Source: Candidatus Saccharibacteria bacterium UBA5145
GTDB lineage: Bacteria; Patescibacteriota; Saccharimonadia; Saccharimonadales; UBA4665
Direction of reading: 5' to 3'
Length of the DNA stretch: 48,583 bases
NCBI GenBank assembly: GCA_002413865.1
Contig: DHXX01000012.1
Span: 176,170 to 224,752 of the forward strand
Part shown: positions 14,743-23,358 of the stretch, piece after piece
Position numbering within the stretch: the stretch's first letter is position 1
Layout: every line of letters starts with the position of its first letter
The notes under the pieces: generated by a model
Seen by the model: the letters and a program-made list of their open reading frames with translations, nothing else
Databases searched by the model: none
What the model was told of the DNA's origin: nothing
Translations under genes and position numbers: made by a program

Positions 14743-16584
14743 CTAGAAGGCCTGCTTGCTGTCCAGGTGGGCGCGCAGGGCGTTAAAGATGACGACGACA
14801 TCAACAACTTCTTGAACGAGGGCTCCAACCAAGGGCGGGAACTTGCCAGTCGCGAAGAGCAGCATCAAAATGACGCTCAGTCCAATCCCGACGAGGATAC
14901 TCTGCTTGGCGATCTTGAAAGTCCGTTTGGCAATGGCCACGGCAGTCGCCACGCGGCTGATATCGTCTTGCAGGATAACGATATCGGCCGATTCACTCGC
15001 TGCGGCACTGCCCCGAGCTCCGAGAGCGATACCGATATCGGCCGAGGTCAGAACGGGAGCGTCGTTGACACCATCGCCGACGAAGATCACTGGGCGCTTG
15101 GTGATAGCCGCCAAGACCTTTAGTTTGCCGGCCGGCAGCATTTCGGCGTGGATACTGGTGATAGCTAGTTTTTTGGCAATGGCTTTGGCGACCGATTCGT
15201 TGTCGCCGGTTATCATGATAGTCTCACGGAAGCCAAGCTTGGTCAGGCGCTGCAGGGTGGCCAAGCTTTCGGCCCGCAGCTCGTCTTCAAAGGTTATGAC
15301 GCCAGCCAACTGGCCCGCGACCGCCACGTAGACGGCTGTCTGTTTGACAGTGCTGTGCTTGAAGCTGCTGGGCAGAGAAATGGCGTGTTCTTTGAGTAGA
15401 CTCAACCGGCCGACCAGTATCTCCTGGCCTTTTAGTTGGGCTTGCAATCCTTGCCCGGCTATTTCTTTGACGTGTTTGGCCTTGGGGAGCTTGAGCTTTT
15501 TATCGATGGCGGCGGTGACGACCGCGTGTGCCACGACGTGGGTAGAGCTTTGTTCCAAGCTGGCCGCCCACAGTAAAACGTCGTCTGGTTGGAATGAGTT
15601 GAAGGTGTTGACGTCGCTAACGACCAACTCGCCGCGCGTCAATGTGCCGGTTTTGTCAAAAGCAATGGTCGAAGCTTCGGCTAGGCGCTCTAAGGCTGAG
15701 CCGGTTTTGACGATGATACCGTATTTGCTGGCTCGGCTCATGCCGCTGATGAGAGCGATCGGCGCTGCCAGCAATAGGGGGCAGGGAGTCGCGACGATGA
15801 TGACTTCTAGGAAGCGAATAGCTTGGCCGCTGATCACCCAGATGGCGGTCGCGATCGCAAAGGCCAGAACGGTGAAGGGTATGCTGTAGCGTTCGGCCAA
15901 TCGGACGAATGGCGTTTGACTGGCGGCCGCGTTCCGGACGAGCTTGATGATTTGTTCGTACTGGCTGTCGCTAGCCGTGGCGAGGGCTTTGGCGGTGATG
16001 GCGCCATCGGTCGCTAGCGAACCGCTCAGTATTTGGTCGCCGACTTGTTTGGACTCGGGCAGGCTCTCGCCGGTCAGGCTCGACTCGTCAAAGTTGGCGA
16101 TGCCGTCGAGAATAATGGCATCAACCGGTACCAGCTCACCTGGTTTAATTAGGATTTTATCGCCGATTTTGAGGGCGCTAACCTTGACCTCAATAACCTT
16201 ACGCCCTTGCATGAGATGGGCTTTTTGAGGGGCGCGGGACAGGAGCGAATCGAGTTCGCTACGGGCGCGGTGCTCAGCGTACTTTTCGAGCGATTCGCCG
16301 CCGGTCAACATCAACACGACGACGATGGCCGCCCAATACTGACCGAGCAGGACCGAGGCAACGATGGCGGTGATCGCCAGGATGTCGATGCCGTAACTGC
16401 CGTAACGAACGTCTTGGATCATATCGTTTAACAAAGGGAAGGTCGCCAGAATCGCCACCGTACCCAATACCCAGTGCGAGGCCGTGTGCAGATTAGTTAA
16501 TTCCAAAATCAACCCGACGACGAGGGCCAGCGAGGCGAGGCTAAGCAGCCTGTAATGACGCAAAAAGCGTATAATTTTTTTCAT
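14743..16584 (-). CDS. P1B-type heavy-metal-transporting ATPase (TPC type)
   Basis: A 613-residue cation-exporting P-type ATPase. Key residues in order: TGES (171-174), the membrane motif TPC (266-268) in place of the CPC of copper/zinc pumps, phosphorylated D310 in DKTGTLT, then MITGDNES and GDGVNDAP. There is no N-terminal metal-binding domain. The P1B signature HP dipeptide reads HV (SSTHVVAHAVV), a form I associate with TPC-type members. Metal specificity is uncertain. The ATG has a GGAG 9-10 nt upstream, and a TATACT -10-like hexamer lies farther upstream on the minus strand. Confidence 0.93.
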   Translation of the reverse strand: MKKIIRFLRHYRLLSLASLALVVGLILELTNLHTASHWVLGTVAILATFPLLNDMIQDVRYGSYGIDILAITAIVASVLLGQYWAAIVVVLMLTGGESLEKYAEHRARSELDSLLSRAPQKAHLMQGRKVIEVKVSALKIGDKILIKPGELVPVDAIILDGIANFDESSLTGESLPESKQVGDQILSGSLATDGAITAKALATASDSQYEQIIKLVRNAAASQTPFVRLAERYSIPFTVLAFAIATAIWVISGQAIRFLEVIIVATPCPLLLAAPIALISGMSRASKYGIIVKTGSALERLAEASTIAFDKTGTLTRGELVVSDVNTFNSFQPDDVLLWAASLEQSSTHVVAHAVVTAAIDKKLKLPKAKHVKEIAGQGLQAQLKGQEILVGRLSLLKEHAISLPSSFKHSTVKQTAVYVAVAGQLAGVITFEDELRAESLATLQRLTKLGFRETIMITGDNESVAKAIAKKLAITSIHAEMLPAGKLKVLAAITKRPVIFVGDGVNDAPVLTSADIGIALGARGSAAASESADIVILQDDISRVATAVAIAKRTFKIAKQSILVGIGLSVILMLLFATGKFPPLVGALVQEVVDVVVIFNALRAHLDSKQAF

Positions 16585-16728
16585 TGCTAAAGTCTCCGTT
16601 TCTTACTAGTCAACCCTAGTATACCAGCCCACAACATAAGCACCGGTACTATCAGAGCCCGGGGTTTCGTCACGGCGTAATTGGTATAGTGTCACGTCGT
16701 TGGGGTGGTGGCTGCTGCCTCGCTACCG

Positions 16729-17463
16729 TTATTCCTGGCGTCGTATCGTGATCGAGCCGAGGATTAACGCCAAGATTCCGCAGCCCAGGACGACTACTAA
16801 ATCGCGTTGTAACACGGTTGTCACACTAGCGTTAAGGGTGACTTGTTTCATGGCGTCGACGCTGTAGGTGAGGGGTAAAAAGTCGGCCAGCCACTGCAGC
16901 GGCCGAGCCATGTGGTCTCGCGCTACGAACAGTCCGCAGAGCAATACTTGGGGCATTAAGATCGGCATGACCAGCTGGACGGCTTGGAATTCGCTCGTCG
17001 CAAAGGCGCTGACTAACAGGCCGAGGGCGGTGCCCAGAAAGGCGGCCGCCACCGCCACTACCAACACTGGCAAAGTGCCTCCCATTACGGTGACGCCCAA
17101 CAGGCCGAGCGTCACGAGGCTGGCTATGCTCGCCTGGAGCAGGCCAAGCAGCGAGAAGGCCAAGGCGTAGCCAAATATAAGGTCAAACTTGGACATCGGT
17201 TGCGTCATCAAGCGGTCCAAAGTCCCGGTGGTTCTTTCGCGCAAAGTCGCGATTGATGTCACTAGAAACATCATGAAGAGGGGAAAGATGCCGAGCATCA
17301 TAGGGGCGAGGTTGTTAAAAAGCCGCGGCTCGCCTTGAAAGACGTACTTTAGCAGGACGAGCAACAAACAGGGCACTAACAGTACGAGTGCCAAGGTTCG
17401 CCTGTCGTGGCTTAATTGTGTTAAAACTCGGCGGGCGGTGGCCAGTGTCTTGTACCAACTCAT
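16729..17463 (-). CDS. ABC-2 type exporter, membrane subunit
   Basis: A 244-residue permease with six predicted helices in the ABC-2/DrrB style. The region after the second helix (TLRERTTGTLDRLMTQPMSK) is the diagnostic cytoplasmic segment, and the FLPLTYSVDAMKQV motif precedes the last helix. Its ATG overlaps the TGA of the ATPase gene (ATGA), so the two are translationally coupled. Substrate unknown; drugs or lipids are typical. Confidence 0.92.
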   Translation of the reverse strand: MSWYKTLATARRVLTQLSHDRRTLALVLLVPCLLLVLLKYVFQGEPRLFNNLAPMMLGIFPLFMMFLVTSIATLRERTTGTLDRLMTQPMSKFDLIFGYALAFSLLGLLQASIASLVTLGLLGVTVMGGTLPVLVVAVAAAFLGTALGLLVSAFATSEFQAVQLVMPILMPQVLLCGLFVARDHMARPLQWLADFLPLTYSVDAMKQVTLNASVTTVLQRDLVVVLGCGILALILGSITIRRQE

Positions 17464-18188
17464 ATTTTGTCTCCGACGAGCTTCAAAAAACTCTGTTCCA
17501 CCGACTTGGTGCCAGTTTGATCGCACAGGGCTTGTGGTGAACCTTGCGCCAGCACTCGACCGTCGCGGAGGAGCAATAGATCATCGCAGCGCTCGGCTTC
17601 TTCCATGACGTGGCTCGAAATAAGCAAGGTCGTACCGCCGTCCGTCAATTGCCTAAACAGCTTCCACAAGCGCTCGCGCAGCACGGGGTCAAGACCGACC
17701 GTTGGCTCATCGAGAACCATTAGTTTAGGAAAACCGATTAAAGCGGCCGCTAGTGAGAGGCGCTGTTTCTGCCCACTCGAAAGCTGGCTGGCTAATTGGT
17801 CGGCCTGCTTTGTCATATCGACTGTTTTCAATATGTCCGCCACGAGTGGTTTTAGGGCCGCTCTTTTGATGCCGAACATCGTCGCGAAATAGCTTAGGTT
17901 TTCCCGGGCGGAAAGGTCGGTATAAACTGACGACTCCTGGGTCATATAGCTTAGCTGCTCGCGCAACTGGGGAGAGCCAGCCGGTAATCCAAAAACGGTG
18001 ATACTGCCACTAGTTAGCTTTTGCCGGCCGACGATACTACGGATAAGAGTCGTCTTGCCGGCTCCCGACGGGCCGATAAAGCCAGTTATCCGGCCTTCAG
18101 CCAGCAAAACATCAATCGCCTTCAGGGCTTTGAACTTGCCGCTTAATACCACGGAAAGGTTCTGGATCTTCACGGCTGATGTTGTCAT
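17460..18188 (-). CDS. ABC-2 exporter ATP-binding subunit
   Basis: A DrrA/CcmA-type ATPase: Walker A GPSGAGKTT, Q-loop YMTQESSVY, signature LSSGQKQR, Walker B LMVLDEPTVGLDP, switch His in LISSHVMEE. The LSSGQ form replaces LSGGQ, as in many DrrA-like proteins. The frame is open upstream to 18239, but TATGAT ends 6 nt before the ATG at 18188 and family similarity starts there, so a leaderless start is preferred. Cotranscribed with the permease. Confidence 0.93.
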   Translation of the reverse strand: MTTSAVKIQNLSVVLSGKFKALKAIDVLLAEGRITGFIGPSGAGKTTLIRSIVGRQKLTSGSITVFGLPAGSPQLREQLSYMTQESSVYTDLSARENLSYFATMFGIKRAALKPLVADILKTVDMTKQADQLASQLSSGQKQRLSLAAALIGFPKLMVLDEPTVGLDPVLRERLWKLFRQLTDGGTTLLISSHVMEEAERCDDLLLLRDGRVLAQGSPQALCDQTGTKSVEQSFLKLVGDKI

Positions 18189-18315
18189 GAGGCTATCATA
18201 GCAAGAAAGACACGTCTGGGTCTTAAAATATTTTTTCACGCCTAATACGGCGGCGAGCAGTCGACTTGTTCTGAGCGGTTGCGACGAAGGTCAGCGGCGA
18301 GCATAATGCTCGAGT

Positions 18316-19476
18316 ATGCCATATCTCAACTGGGTAGACTTTATAATTGTTGCTTTGCTGATTGCCGTGGCTATCCAGGGCATCCGGGCGGGGCTGATTG
18401 AGATTTTTGTTATCGGCGGCTTTTTTAGCGGCTTATTTTTGGGCGGCTGGCTGTTCCCACATCTGCTCCCCATCCATGACCGGACCTTGTTAACGCTCGT
18501 CAATGCCAATCTGGTGCTTTTGTTGGCGGTTTTTGGGGCGGTGAAGGGCTTTGACCTTGGACACAAACTGATAGCGAGTGGCAAGGGTAAGCTCCGTCGC
18601 GCCGAGGCGGTGATTGGCTCAGTGCTCGGCGTAGTTGCCATGCTTGCCGCTGTCGGGCTAGTCGGTGTCATGATTGGCCGATTACCGTTCGGGGGCTTCA
18701 GTAACAGTGCCAATGATTCCTATACCATCCAAACCTTGAGCCGGCATTTGCCCCCGGTACCAGCCGTATTTGCCGAGTTTGACCGCCTGGTCGACCCCAA
18801 TAGTCCACCCCATATATTCGTTACGCCACCATCTTTAGCGCCGCGCTCGCTGGCCCAATCTGAGTTTGAGCTGGCGGCTGCTAAAGCCACCGCCGCGACG
18901 GTTCGTATTACCAGTTTTGGCTGTGGCGGCGTGGCCAGTGGTTCTGGATTTGTCGTGGGCGACAATTTGGTTGCGACCAACGCCCACGTCATTGCCGGCG
19001 TCAAACGGCCAATCGTTAAATATAACAACCACAGCTACGAAGGCGTGCCGGTGTCCTTTGACCCTAACCTTGATTTTGCAATCTTGCGCGTCAAGAATCT
19101 AGACGTTAGTCCGTTATTTCTGGCTGGCGCCAACGTCGGCCTCAACACGACCGTGGCCGTCACGGGCTATCCAGGCGGTAACTACGCCGCCGCCCCCGGT
19201 ATAGTCAGCAACGATATAAACATTTTTGGTCGGAATATTTATGATCTCGGTGTGATTGGAAGAAACGTCTACGAAATACAAACCCATATTGCCGAAGGCA
19301 GTTCCGGCGGACCGGTCGTGTTGCCGAGCGGTCAGGTTGTGGGCATTATCTTCGCCAAATATGATTTGTCAGATGACTACGCCTACGCGTTGACATCACC
19401 CCATTTACTGGGCGCCGTCCGGGCTGCTCAACACGCCACCAACCGCGTCAATACCGGTGCCTGTATGGCCGGTTGA
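18316..19476 (+). CDS. MarP-like membrane serine protease (CvpA + trypsin-like)
   Basis: Four N-terminal helices form a CvpA-like domain (residues 1-125: YLNWVDFIIVALLIAVAIQG) linked to an extracytoplasmic chymotrypsin-fold protease. Catalytic residues are His224 (TNAHVI), Asp253 (LDFAIL) and Ser330 (GSSGGP). Cys203 and a Cys three residues from the C-terminus could form the disulfide that closes the mycobacterial MarP protease. In Mycobacterium the homologue handles acid and oxidative stress by acting on wall hydrolases; a similar envelope role here is an inference. CATAAT lies 8 nt before the ATG. Confidence 0.92.
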   Translation: MPYLNWVDFIIVALLIAVAIQGIRAGLIEIFVIGGFFSGLFLGGWLFPHLLPIHDRTLLTLVNANLVLLLAVFGAVKGFDLGHKLIASGKGKLRRAEAVIGSVLGVVAMLAAVGLVGVMIGRLPFGGFSNSANDSYTIQTLSRHLPPVPAVFAEFDRLVDPNSPPHIFVTPPSLAPRSLAQSEFELAAAKATAATVRITSFGCGGVASGSGFVVGDNLVATNAHVIAGVKRPIVKYNNHSYEGVPVSFDPNLDFAILRVKNLDVSPLFLAGANVGLNTTVAVTGYPGGNYAAAPGIVSNDINIFGRNIYDLGVIGRNVYEIQTHIAEGSSGGPVVLPSGQVVGIIFAKYDLSDDYAYALTSPHLLGAVRAAQHATNRVNTGACMAG

Positions 19477-19532
19477 ACAGCTCTCACTCAGCCTGAGCTA
19501 TGCAACGGTGTGAGAATTCGTATAAGCAGAAC

Positions 19533-19646
19533 TTAGCGCAGGCTTTGCAGGGCCTGATTGTCGTAGCTGCTACGCAACCATACGACAAAGATCACCGCGA
19601 CCGCCAATAGAGTTAACAGAATTATTGTTCGCTGCCATTCTTTCAT
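19533..19646 (-). CDS. 37-aa single-helix membrane peptide coupled to sortase
   Basis: The ATG overlaps the sortase stop (ATGA) and has GGAGG 4-5 nt upstream, strong evidence for translation. The product has a charged start (MKEWQRT), one hydrophobic helix (IILLTLLAVAVIFVVWL) and a short polar tail. No family recognised. It could stabilise the sortase or its substrate at the membrane; that is inference. Confidence 0.65.
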   Translation of the reverse strand: MKEWQRTIILLTLLAVAVIFVVWLRSSYDNQALQSLR

Positions 19647-20233
19647 AGTACCTCCATGAGCTTTGCTTGGATAACCAGGCGCTGTTTAGTCGACCAAAGG
19701 GGTGTGCAAGTGTATATCGTCAGCATTGGCTGCGCAGTAGGCGCTTCCACGGATATTTCAGTCGGGGCGACGACGCGAACCGCACTGACTTGGTAGTGGT
19801 AACGCAGATGATTCCAGTACATATATATATCATTGCCGAGACTTAACTTATCGAGATTATAAAAAACAGCGGCGCCGCTATACGTAAAACGATGGCCGGC
19901 CAGCACCGTATTGCCGCCCTTGTCGGGCGTGCTTGACTGTGGCAAGTGCCAGACTCCGTAACGCAGCGTATAGATGCTGGCACCCTCGTGCACTGCTTCT
20001 TGCATCGCCAAGGCAGGGATAAAGAGGGAGTTGTTCTGGGGGGCTTCCTGACTGGTGGCTTTTGGGGTCGGCACGGTCGGCTTTGACGATACGATCGGAG
20101 CTTCGTACTTCGACCACCACTGAATTGCCGGCAAAAACGGGGTCAGCATAATGTAGGCGCCAATTACTACCACCATAACGGTCAAGAAATTGTTAAAGCG
20201 GCGGAGGGTGAGGGCGGGAGCAATAAGGGCCAT
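19643..20233 (-). CDS. Sortase (class D/E-like)
   Basis: Numbered from the ATG at 20233, the catalytic residues are His114 (VLAGHRFTY), Cys176 (LTIYTCTPL) and Arg185 (KQRLVIQA), after one N-terminal membrane helix (FLTVMVVVIGAYIMLTPFL) and a Pro/Thr linker. The frame runs to another ATG at 20278; I prefer 20233, which has a CATACT hexamer 6 nt upstream, but this is not decisive. It is divergent from the LVNTG protein gene at 20427, its likely substrate, and is followed by a coupled 37-aa membrane peptide. Distinct in sequence from the sortase at 7165. Confidence 0.88.
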   Translation of the reverse strand: MALIAPALTLRRFNNFLTVMVVVIGAYIMLTPFLPAIQWWSKYEAPIVSSKPTVPTPKATSQEAPQNNSLFIPALAMQEAVHEGASIYTLRYGVWHLPQSSTPDKGGNTVLAGHRFTYSGAAVFYNLDKLSLGNDIYMYWNHLRYHYQVSAVRVVAPTEISVEAPTAQPMLTIYTCTPLWSTKQRLVIQAKLMEVL

Positions 20234-20297
20234 GACAATAGTATGCCACAGTACGGCTTGTCGATACGGATTAACCATTAGCTATTTGATTAATTTG

Positions 20298-20326
20298 TTG
20301 CATAATATATCAAAAAGAGGTATAAT
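20298..20326 (+). promoter_or_regulatory. Strong promoter for the LVNTG surface protein
   Basis: TTGCAT (20298-20303), 17-nt spacer, perfect TATAAT (20321-20326). The ~95-nt leader holds a small CTTGTG/CACAAG-like hairpin and ends with GGGAGA before the ATG. Confidence 0.8.
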
Positions 20327-20426
20327 TTCGCGAAATAAATAGTCGTGAGGGCTTTCGCAACCTGTGCTTGAGAACACAAGTTTTGATATTCATTAATTAC
20401 TTATTAAATTCAGGGAGACCTTTCTT

Positions 20427-21761
20427 ATGAAAAAAGGACTAATCGCGTCGTTACGAGTTGGTCTGGCCGCCTTCGTAATGCTTTTCGCCACCAATTTATT
20501 ACCACTAGCTGCTGCCAGCGCTTTAACGGATGGGCCACCACCAGCTGAACCACGATTCACTATCTGCCACGCAACAGCTTCTGTAAGTCATCCGTATGAT
20601 GAAATTACAGTTCCCCAGTCAGCTGTCGATGGCGTAGCCGGCAGCTCGGTTAATGGCCAACCTGATCACTACTCCGAGCACAATGATCCGTTGTTTAACC
20701 CATTAACGACCCACCAGGGCGATAAATGGGGCGACATCATCCCCGCCGTACCGTCGTATCACAGCGGCCTAAACTTGAGCGTCGCTGGCCTGGCTATTCT
20801 CGCCAATCACTGCGACATTCCGACTCCCGCCCCAACAGGTACACCCATTTTTACCGTCCTTACCTGTGACGCTAACGGTAGTTACACGATCCCCACCACC
20901 GAAGGTGTCCGATACCTTGTAGACCATAGTATTGTCGCCGCTGGTACGCACACTGTTCCTGCAGCCGGCACCGTGACAGTAACCGCCGAACCCCTACCCG
21001 GCTTCACCCTAACTGGCCTAGATAGTTGGACATTTACATTCACTGCGCCAACTGGGTGTACTACTCCAACGCGCGTCACAGCTGGAGTAGTCACCTTCAA
21101 TGATGGCTGCGGTATAGAAAACGATAGCTATACGATTCCTAACACCCCCAATGTCACCTACAAGATTGGCACGAGCGTTCTGTCAGCCGGTGAACATTCA
21201 GCAACAGGAACAGTTACAATAATCGCTTACGCAGTAGACCCCGGTTACGTTCTGACTGCACCATATACCTTCACCCACGACTTCACTAATGTCCCGTGCG
21301 TGACGCCACCGACTCCCGTTCCAACTGTTGCCCCCACCTCCGCTAATCTCACCTGTAACAACGATGGTAGTTACACGATCCCCACCACCGTAGGTGTCCG
21401 ATACCTTGTAGACAATAGTATTGTCGCCGCTGGTCCACACACTGTTGCTGCAGCCGGCACCGTAACGGTCACCGCCGAAGCACTAACGGGCTTCACTCTA
21501 ACTGGTCCAGCTAGTTGGACATTTACATTCACGACGCCAACTGATTGTACTACTCCCGGACTCGGTGGCGGTGATACTAACGGAACTGTGCTAGGAATCT
21601 TAACTGTTGCCCCTGTTGTAACTGCGCCCAAGGCACCAGCTCCTCAGCCAGAGTTAGTGAACACTGGTCAAAATTCTATCGTCGATATGATCGTTGGTCT
21701 AGCTATCGCAGGTATTGCCTTAACGACGGCCGGGCTGGCTCGTCGCCGCCAAACAACGTAA
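20427..21761 (+). CDS. Secreted repeat protein with LVNTG sorting signal
   Basis: Signal peptide (MKKGLIASLRVGLAAFVMLF, cleavage near ASA-LT), then a Cys/His-containing N-terminal part (FTICHATASVSHPYDEITV ... LAILANHCDIP) similar to a domain seen in other CPR and actinobacterial surface proteins. Three beta-repeats follow; the first and third are near copies (YTIPTTEGVRYLVDHSIVAA / YTIPTTVGVRYLVDNSIVAA). The C-terminus is a sortase signal: LVNTG, a hydrophobic helix (IVDMIVGLAIAGIALTTAGL) and ARRRQTT. A sortase lies divergently upstream. Probable wall-anchored adhesin or structural protein. Confidence 0.88.
   Translation: MKKGLIASLRVGLAAFVMLFATNLLPLAAASALTDGPPPAEPRFTICHATASVSHPYDEITVPQSAVDGVAGSSVNGQPDHYSEHNDPLFNPLTTHQGDKWGDIIPAVPSYHSGLNLSVAGLAILANHCDIPTPAPTGTPIFTVLTCDANGSYTIPTTEGVRYLVDHSIVAAGTHTVPAAGTVTVTAEPLPGFTLTGLDSWTFTFTAPTGCTTPTRVTAGVVTFNDGCGIENDSYTIPNTPNVTYKIGTSVLSAGEHSATGTVTIIAYAVDPGYVLTAPYTFTHDFTNVPCVTPPTPVPTVAPTSANLTCNNDGSYTIPTTVGVRYLVDNSIVAAGPHTVAAAGTVTVTAEALTGFTLTGPASWTFTFTTPTDCTTPGLGGGDTNGTVLGILTVAPVVTAPKAPAPQPELVNTGQNSIVDMIVGLAIAGIALTTAGLARRRQTT
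20862..21067 (+). repeat. Intragenic ~206-bp repeat, unit 1
   Basis: Nearly identical over long stretches to 21351-21556, in the same frame. Such recent duplication allows changes in repeat number by recombination. Confidence 0.9.
21351..21556 (+). repeat. Intragenic ~206-bp repeat, unit 2
   Basis: Second copy of the unit at 20862-21067; a diverged unit of the same fold lies between them. Confidence 0.9.
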
Positions 21762-21784
21762 GATCGAGCCACTATCGTTTTGGT

Positions 21785-22039
21785 CTAGTGCGTCAGCGAA
21801 CTGGCCAGCACGATAAAGACAGCGACGGCCATCAAAAGGTACTCATAAATAGTTTCCTTGTTGAGGTCTCTGCGTCTGAAGTGAATGTAGATATTTCCCA
21901 AAACGTAAGTAGCAATTAGCAGCGCTAATATAGTCGCCGGCAAATCGCGCCGGATCATAATAATGGCAGCTATTAGGACCCCCATGACGGCGCTGTAGGC
22001 GCTATTGATCCAGAGCGACCGACGCTGTTGAACTTTCAT
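21785..22039 (-). CDS. Small three-helix membrane protein (84 aa)
   Basis: Hydrophobic segments at SAYSAVMGVLIAAIIMI, PATILALLIATYVLGNIYI and EYLLMAVAVFIVLASSL, separated by basic loops (RRDL, HFRRRDLN). No family recognised. The ATG overlaps the stop of the CAP-domain gene (ATGA), so the two are coupled. Confidence 0.75.
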   Translation of the reverse strand: MKVQQRRSLWINSAYSAVMGVLIAAIIMIRRDLPATILALLIATYVLGNIYIHFRRRDLNKETIYEYLLMAVAVFIVLASSLTH

Positions 22040-23043
22040 CGAATAACGCCCGCACTGCTAATGAGGTTAGCGACCAAGGCAGTCAGAAGCAGGCCATATT
22101 GGGCGGCGGGGTGGGCCCGGAGCCAAATATGGCGCCAACCACGCCGTTGTGTTCGCCAGACTATGGTGTGCTTCATGATGTTTATGAGAAAGATGAAGCT
22201 AAGTATAGAAAGACTGGCGTTCTGTGCCCAGTTGCGGCTTTCACGGACGCGAACAGTCCGATAATCAATACTTTGAGTCGCCAAAGTGTTTGGCGTTACT
22301 GGTTGTTGCTTGGCCTTCACGACCACCTGTTGCTGTTGATTGGATGTTGCGGCGGGTGCGGGTGCCGGGGGCTCTGGGGGCGTATCCGCCGAGGCTAGAG
22401 GGCTGGCAGCTGCAGGCGGGGCGGGTGCACTTTTTGCCGGCGGTGGCGCAGTGGTCGTCACCGGTGCAACCGAAGCTGAAGCCGCAACTCGCGGTGCACC
22501 ATACATTGCGACAACTAAGGTTGTCGGCGAGCCTTGCAGCGTGCCGTTAAGCACGGCAACGCCGACGTCCTGAAAGGCGGTGCTCAATATATTGTCGCGG
22601 TGGGCCGGGCTGTTCATCCAGCCAGTTACGGTGCCATCTGAGGTGTCAAAATCTTTGGCCAAGTTCTCGCCGGCCGTCGCAAAGTCATATCCGCTACTGG
22701 TAATAAAAAACCATGGGCTTGTTCCGTCGGGTGCGTAGTGGCTCCAATAGTCTTTGGCAAACATGTCGCTGGCTTTAGCTTGGGCGGCCTGCGTTAGTTG
22801 GGCGTTGTTGGCGTAAGAGCCGAGACCGTTATTGGCGCGTTGTTGGTTGGTCAATGAAACAATTTGATCGGCGCTGATGTTCGTCGCATAACCCAGTACT
22901 TGATAGTGATGCATTGCCGTCAAGTTGTAGGTGACGTTTACGAGCACTAGGGCAGCAACTACGAGCGTCAGGCCAAACGGCCGCAGGGCATACGGATGAA
23001 AGTTATTCAATTTGCTGGCAACTAGTAGTTTTTGTAGTTTCAT
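22036..23043 (-). CDS. CAP/SCP-domain (YkwD-like) membrane protein
   Basis: One N-terminal helix (FGLTLVVAALVLVNVTYNL) leads to a CAP domain (residues ~55-190) with SLTNQQRANNGLGSYANN, HYAPDGTSPWFFI, AGENLAKDF and MNSPAHRDNIL. A ~70-residue Pro/Ala-rich spacer follows, then two more helices near the C-terminus (SILSFIFLINIMKHTI, YGLLLTALVANLISSAG). CAP proteins act outside the cell in wall or lipid interactions; most bacterial forms lack the C-terminal membrane part. The ATG at 23043 (MKLQKLL) lies 9 nt after TATAGT; an ATG two codons upstream is too close to that hexamer. Confidence 0.88.
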   Translation of the reverse strand: MKLQKLLVASKLNNFHPYALRPFGLTLVVAALVLVNVTYNLTAMHHYQVLGYATNISADQIVSLTNQQRANNGLGSYANNAQLTQAAQAKASDMFAKDYWSHYAPDGTSPWFFITSSGYDFATAGENLAKDFDTSDGTVTGWMNSPAHRDNILSTAFQDVGVAVLNGTLQGSPTTLVVAMYGAPRVAASASVAPVTTTAPPPAKSAPAPPAAASPLASADTPPEPPAPAPAATSNQQQQVVVKAKQQPVTPNTLATQSIDYRTVRVRESRNWAQNASLSILSFIFLINIMKHTIVWRTQRRGWRHIWLRAHPAAQYGLLLTALVANLISSAGVIR

Positions 23044-23157
23044 TACCATATAACTATATCAAATTGCTTTTGTTTTAACGCGCAAACCTAAGACAGAAGT
23101 TTTCTGACAGCTGATTAAAATGATTAAGCCTAGGAGCAGTAAGACTGAAAATCTAAG

Positions 23158-23201
23158 CCAATATAAAAAGACCAGACAAAAGCCTGATCTTTTTATATTG
23201 G
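23158..23201 (-). terminator. Terminator of tRNA-His, overlapping its CCA end
   Basis: A 14-bp stem pairs 23158-23171 with 23188-23201 and takes in the three bases of the encoded CCA. Transcription is toward lower coordinates. Confidence 0.8.
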
Positions 23202-23276
23202 GGCGAGCGATGGGGCTTGAACCCACGACCTCCGGTTCCACAAACCAGCGCTCTAACCAGCTGAGCTACGCCCGCC
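23199..23276 (-). tRNA. tRNA-His (anticodon GTG), CCA encoded
   Basis: The anticodon loop is TTGTGGA. The extra 5' G(-1) opposite discriminator C73, the identity mark of bacterial tRNA-His, is encoded, giving an 8-bp acceptor. D and T arms are intact. Confidence 0.97.
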
Positions 23277-23358
23277 ATATGGTCGAAAATGCGTCATATA
23301 ATTTTATGAACCACTTCTTCTTCAGAACAGATGGGATTATAGGGGAAAAGCGGGCTTT

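Noticed and set aside
16585..16728. Gene or tRNA between the P1B ATPase and ABC permease
   Set aside because: A GGCGTAATTGGTATAG piece looks like a D-arm, but no other arm or CCA end follows.
20862..21556. CRISPR-like repeats
   Set aside because: The repeats are long, only two, in frame within a secreted protein gene; no short direct-repeat/spacer array or cas gene appears in the window.
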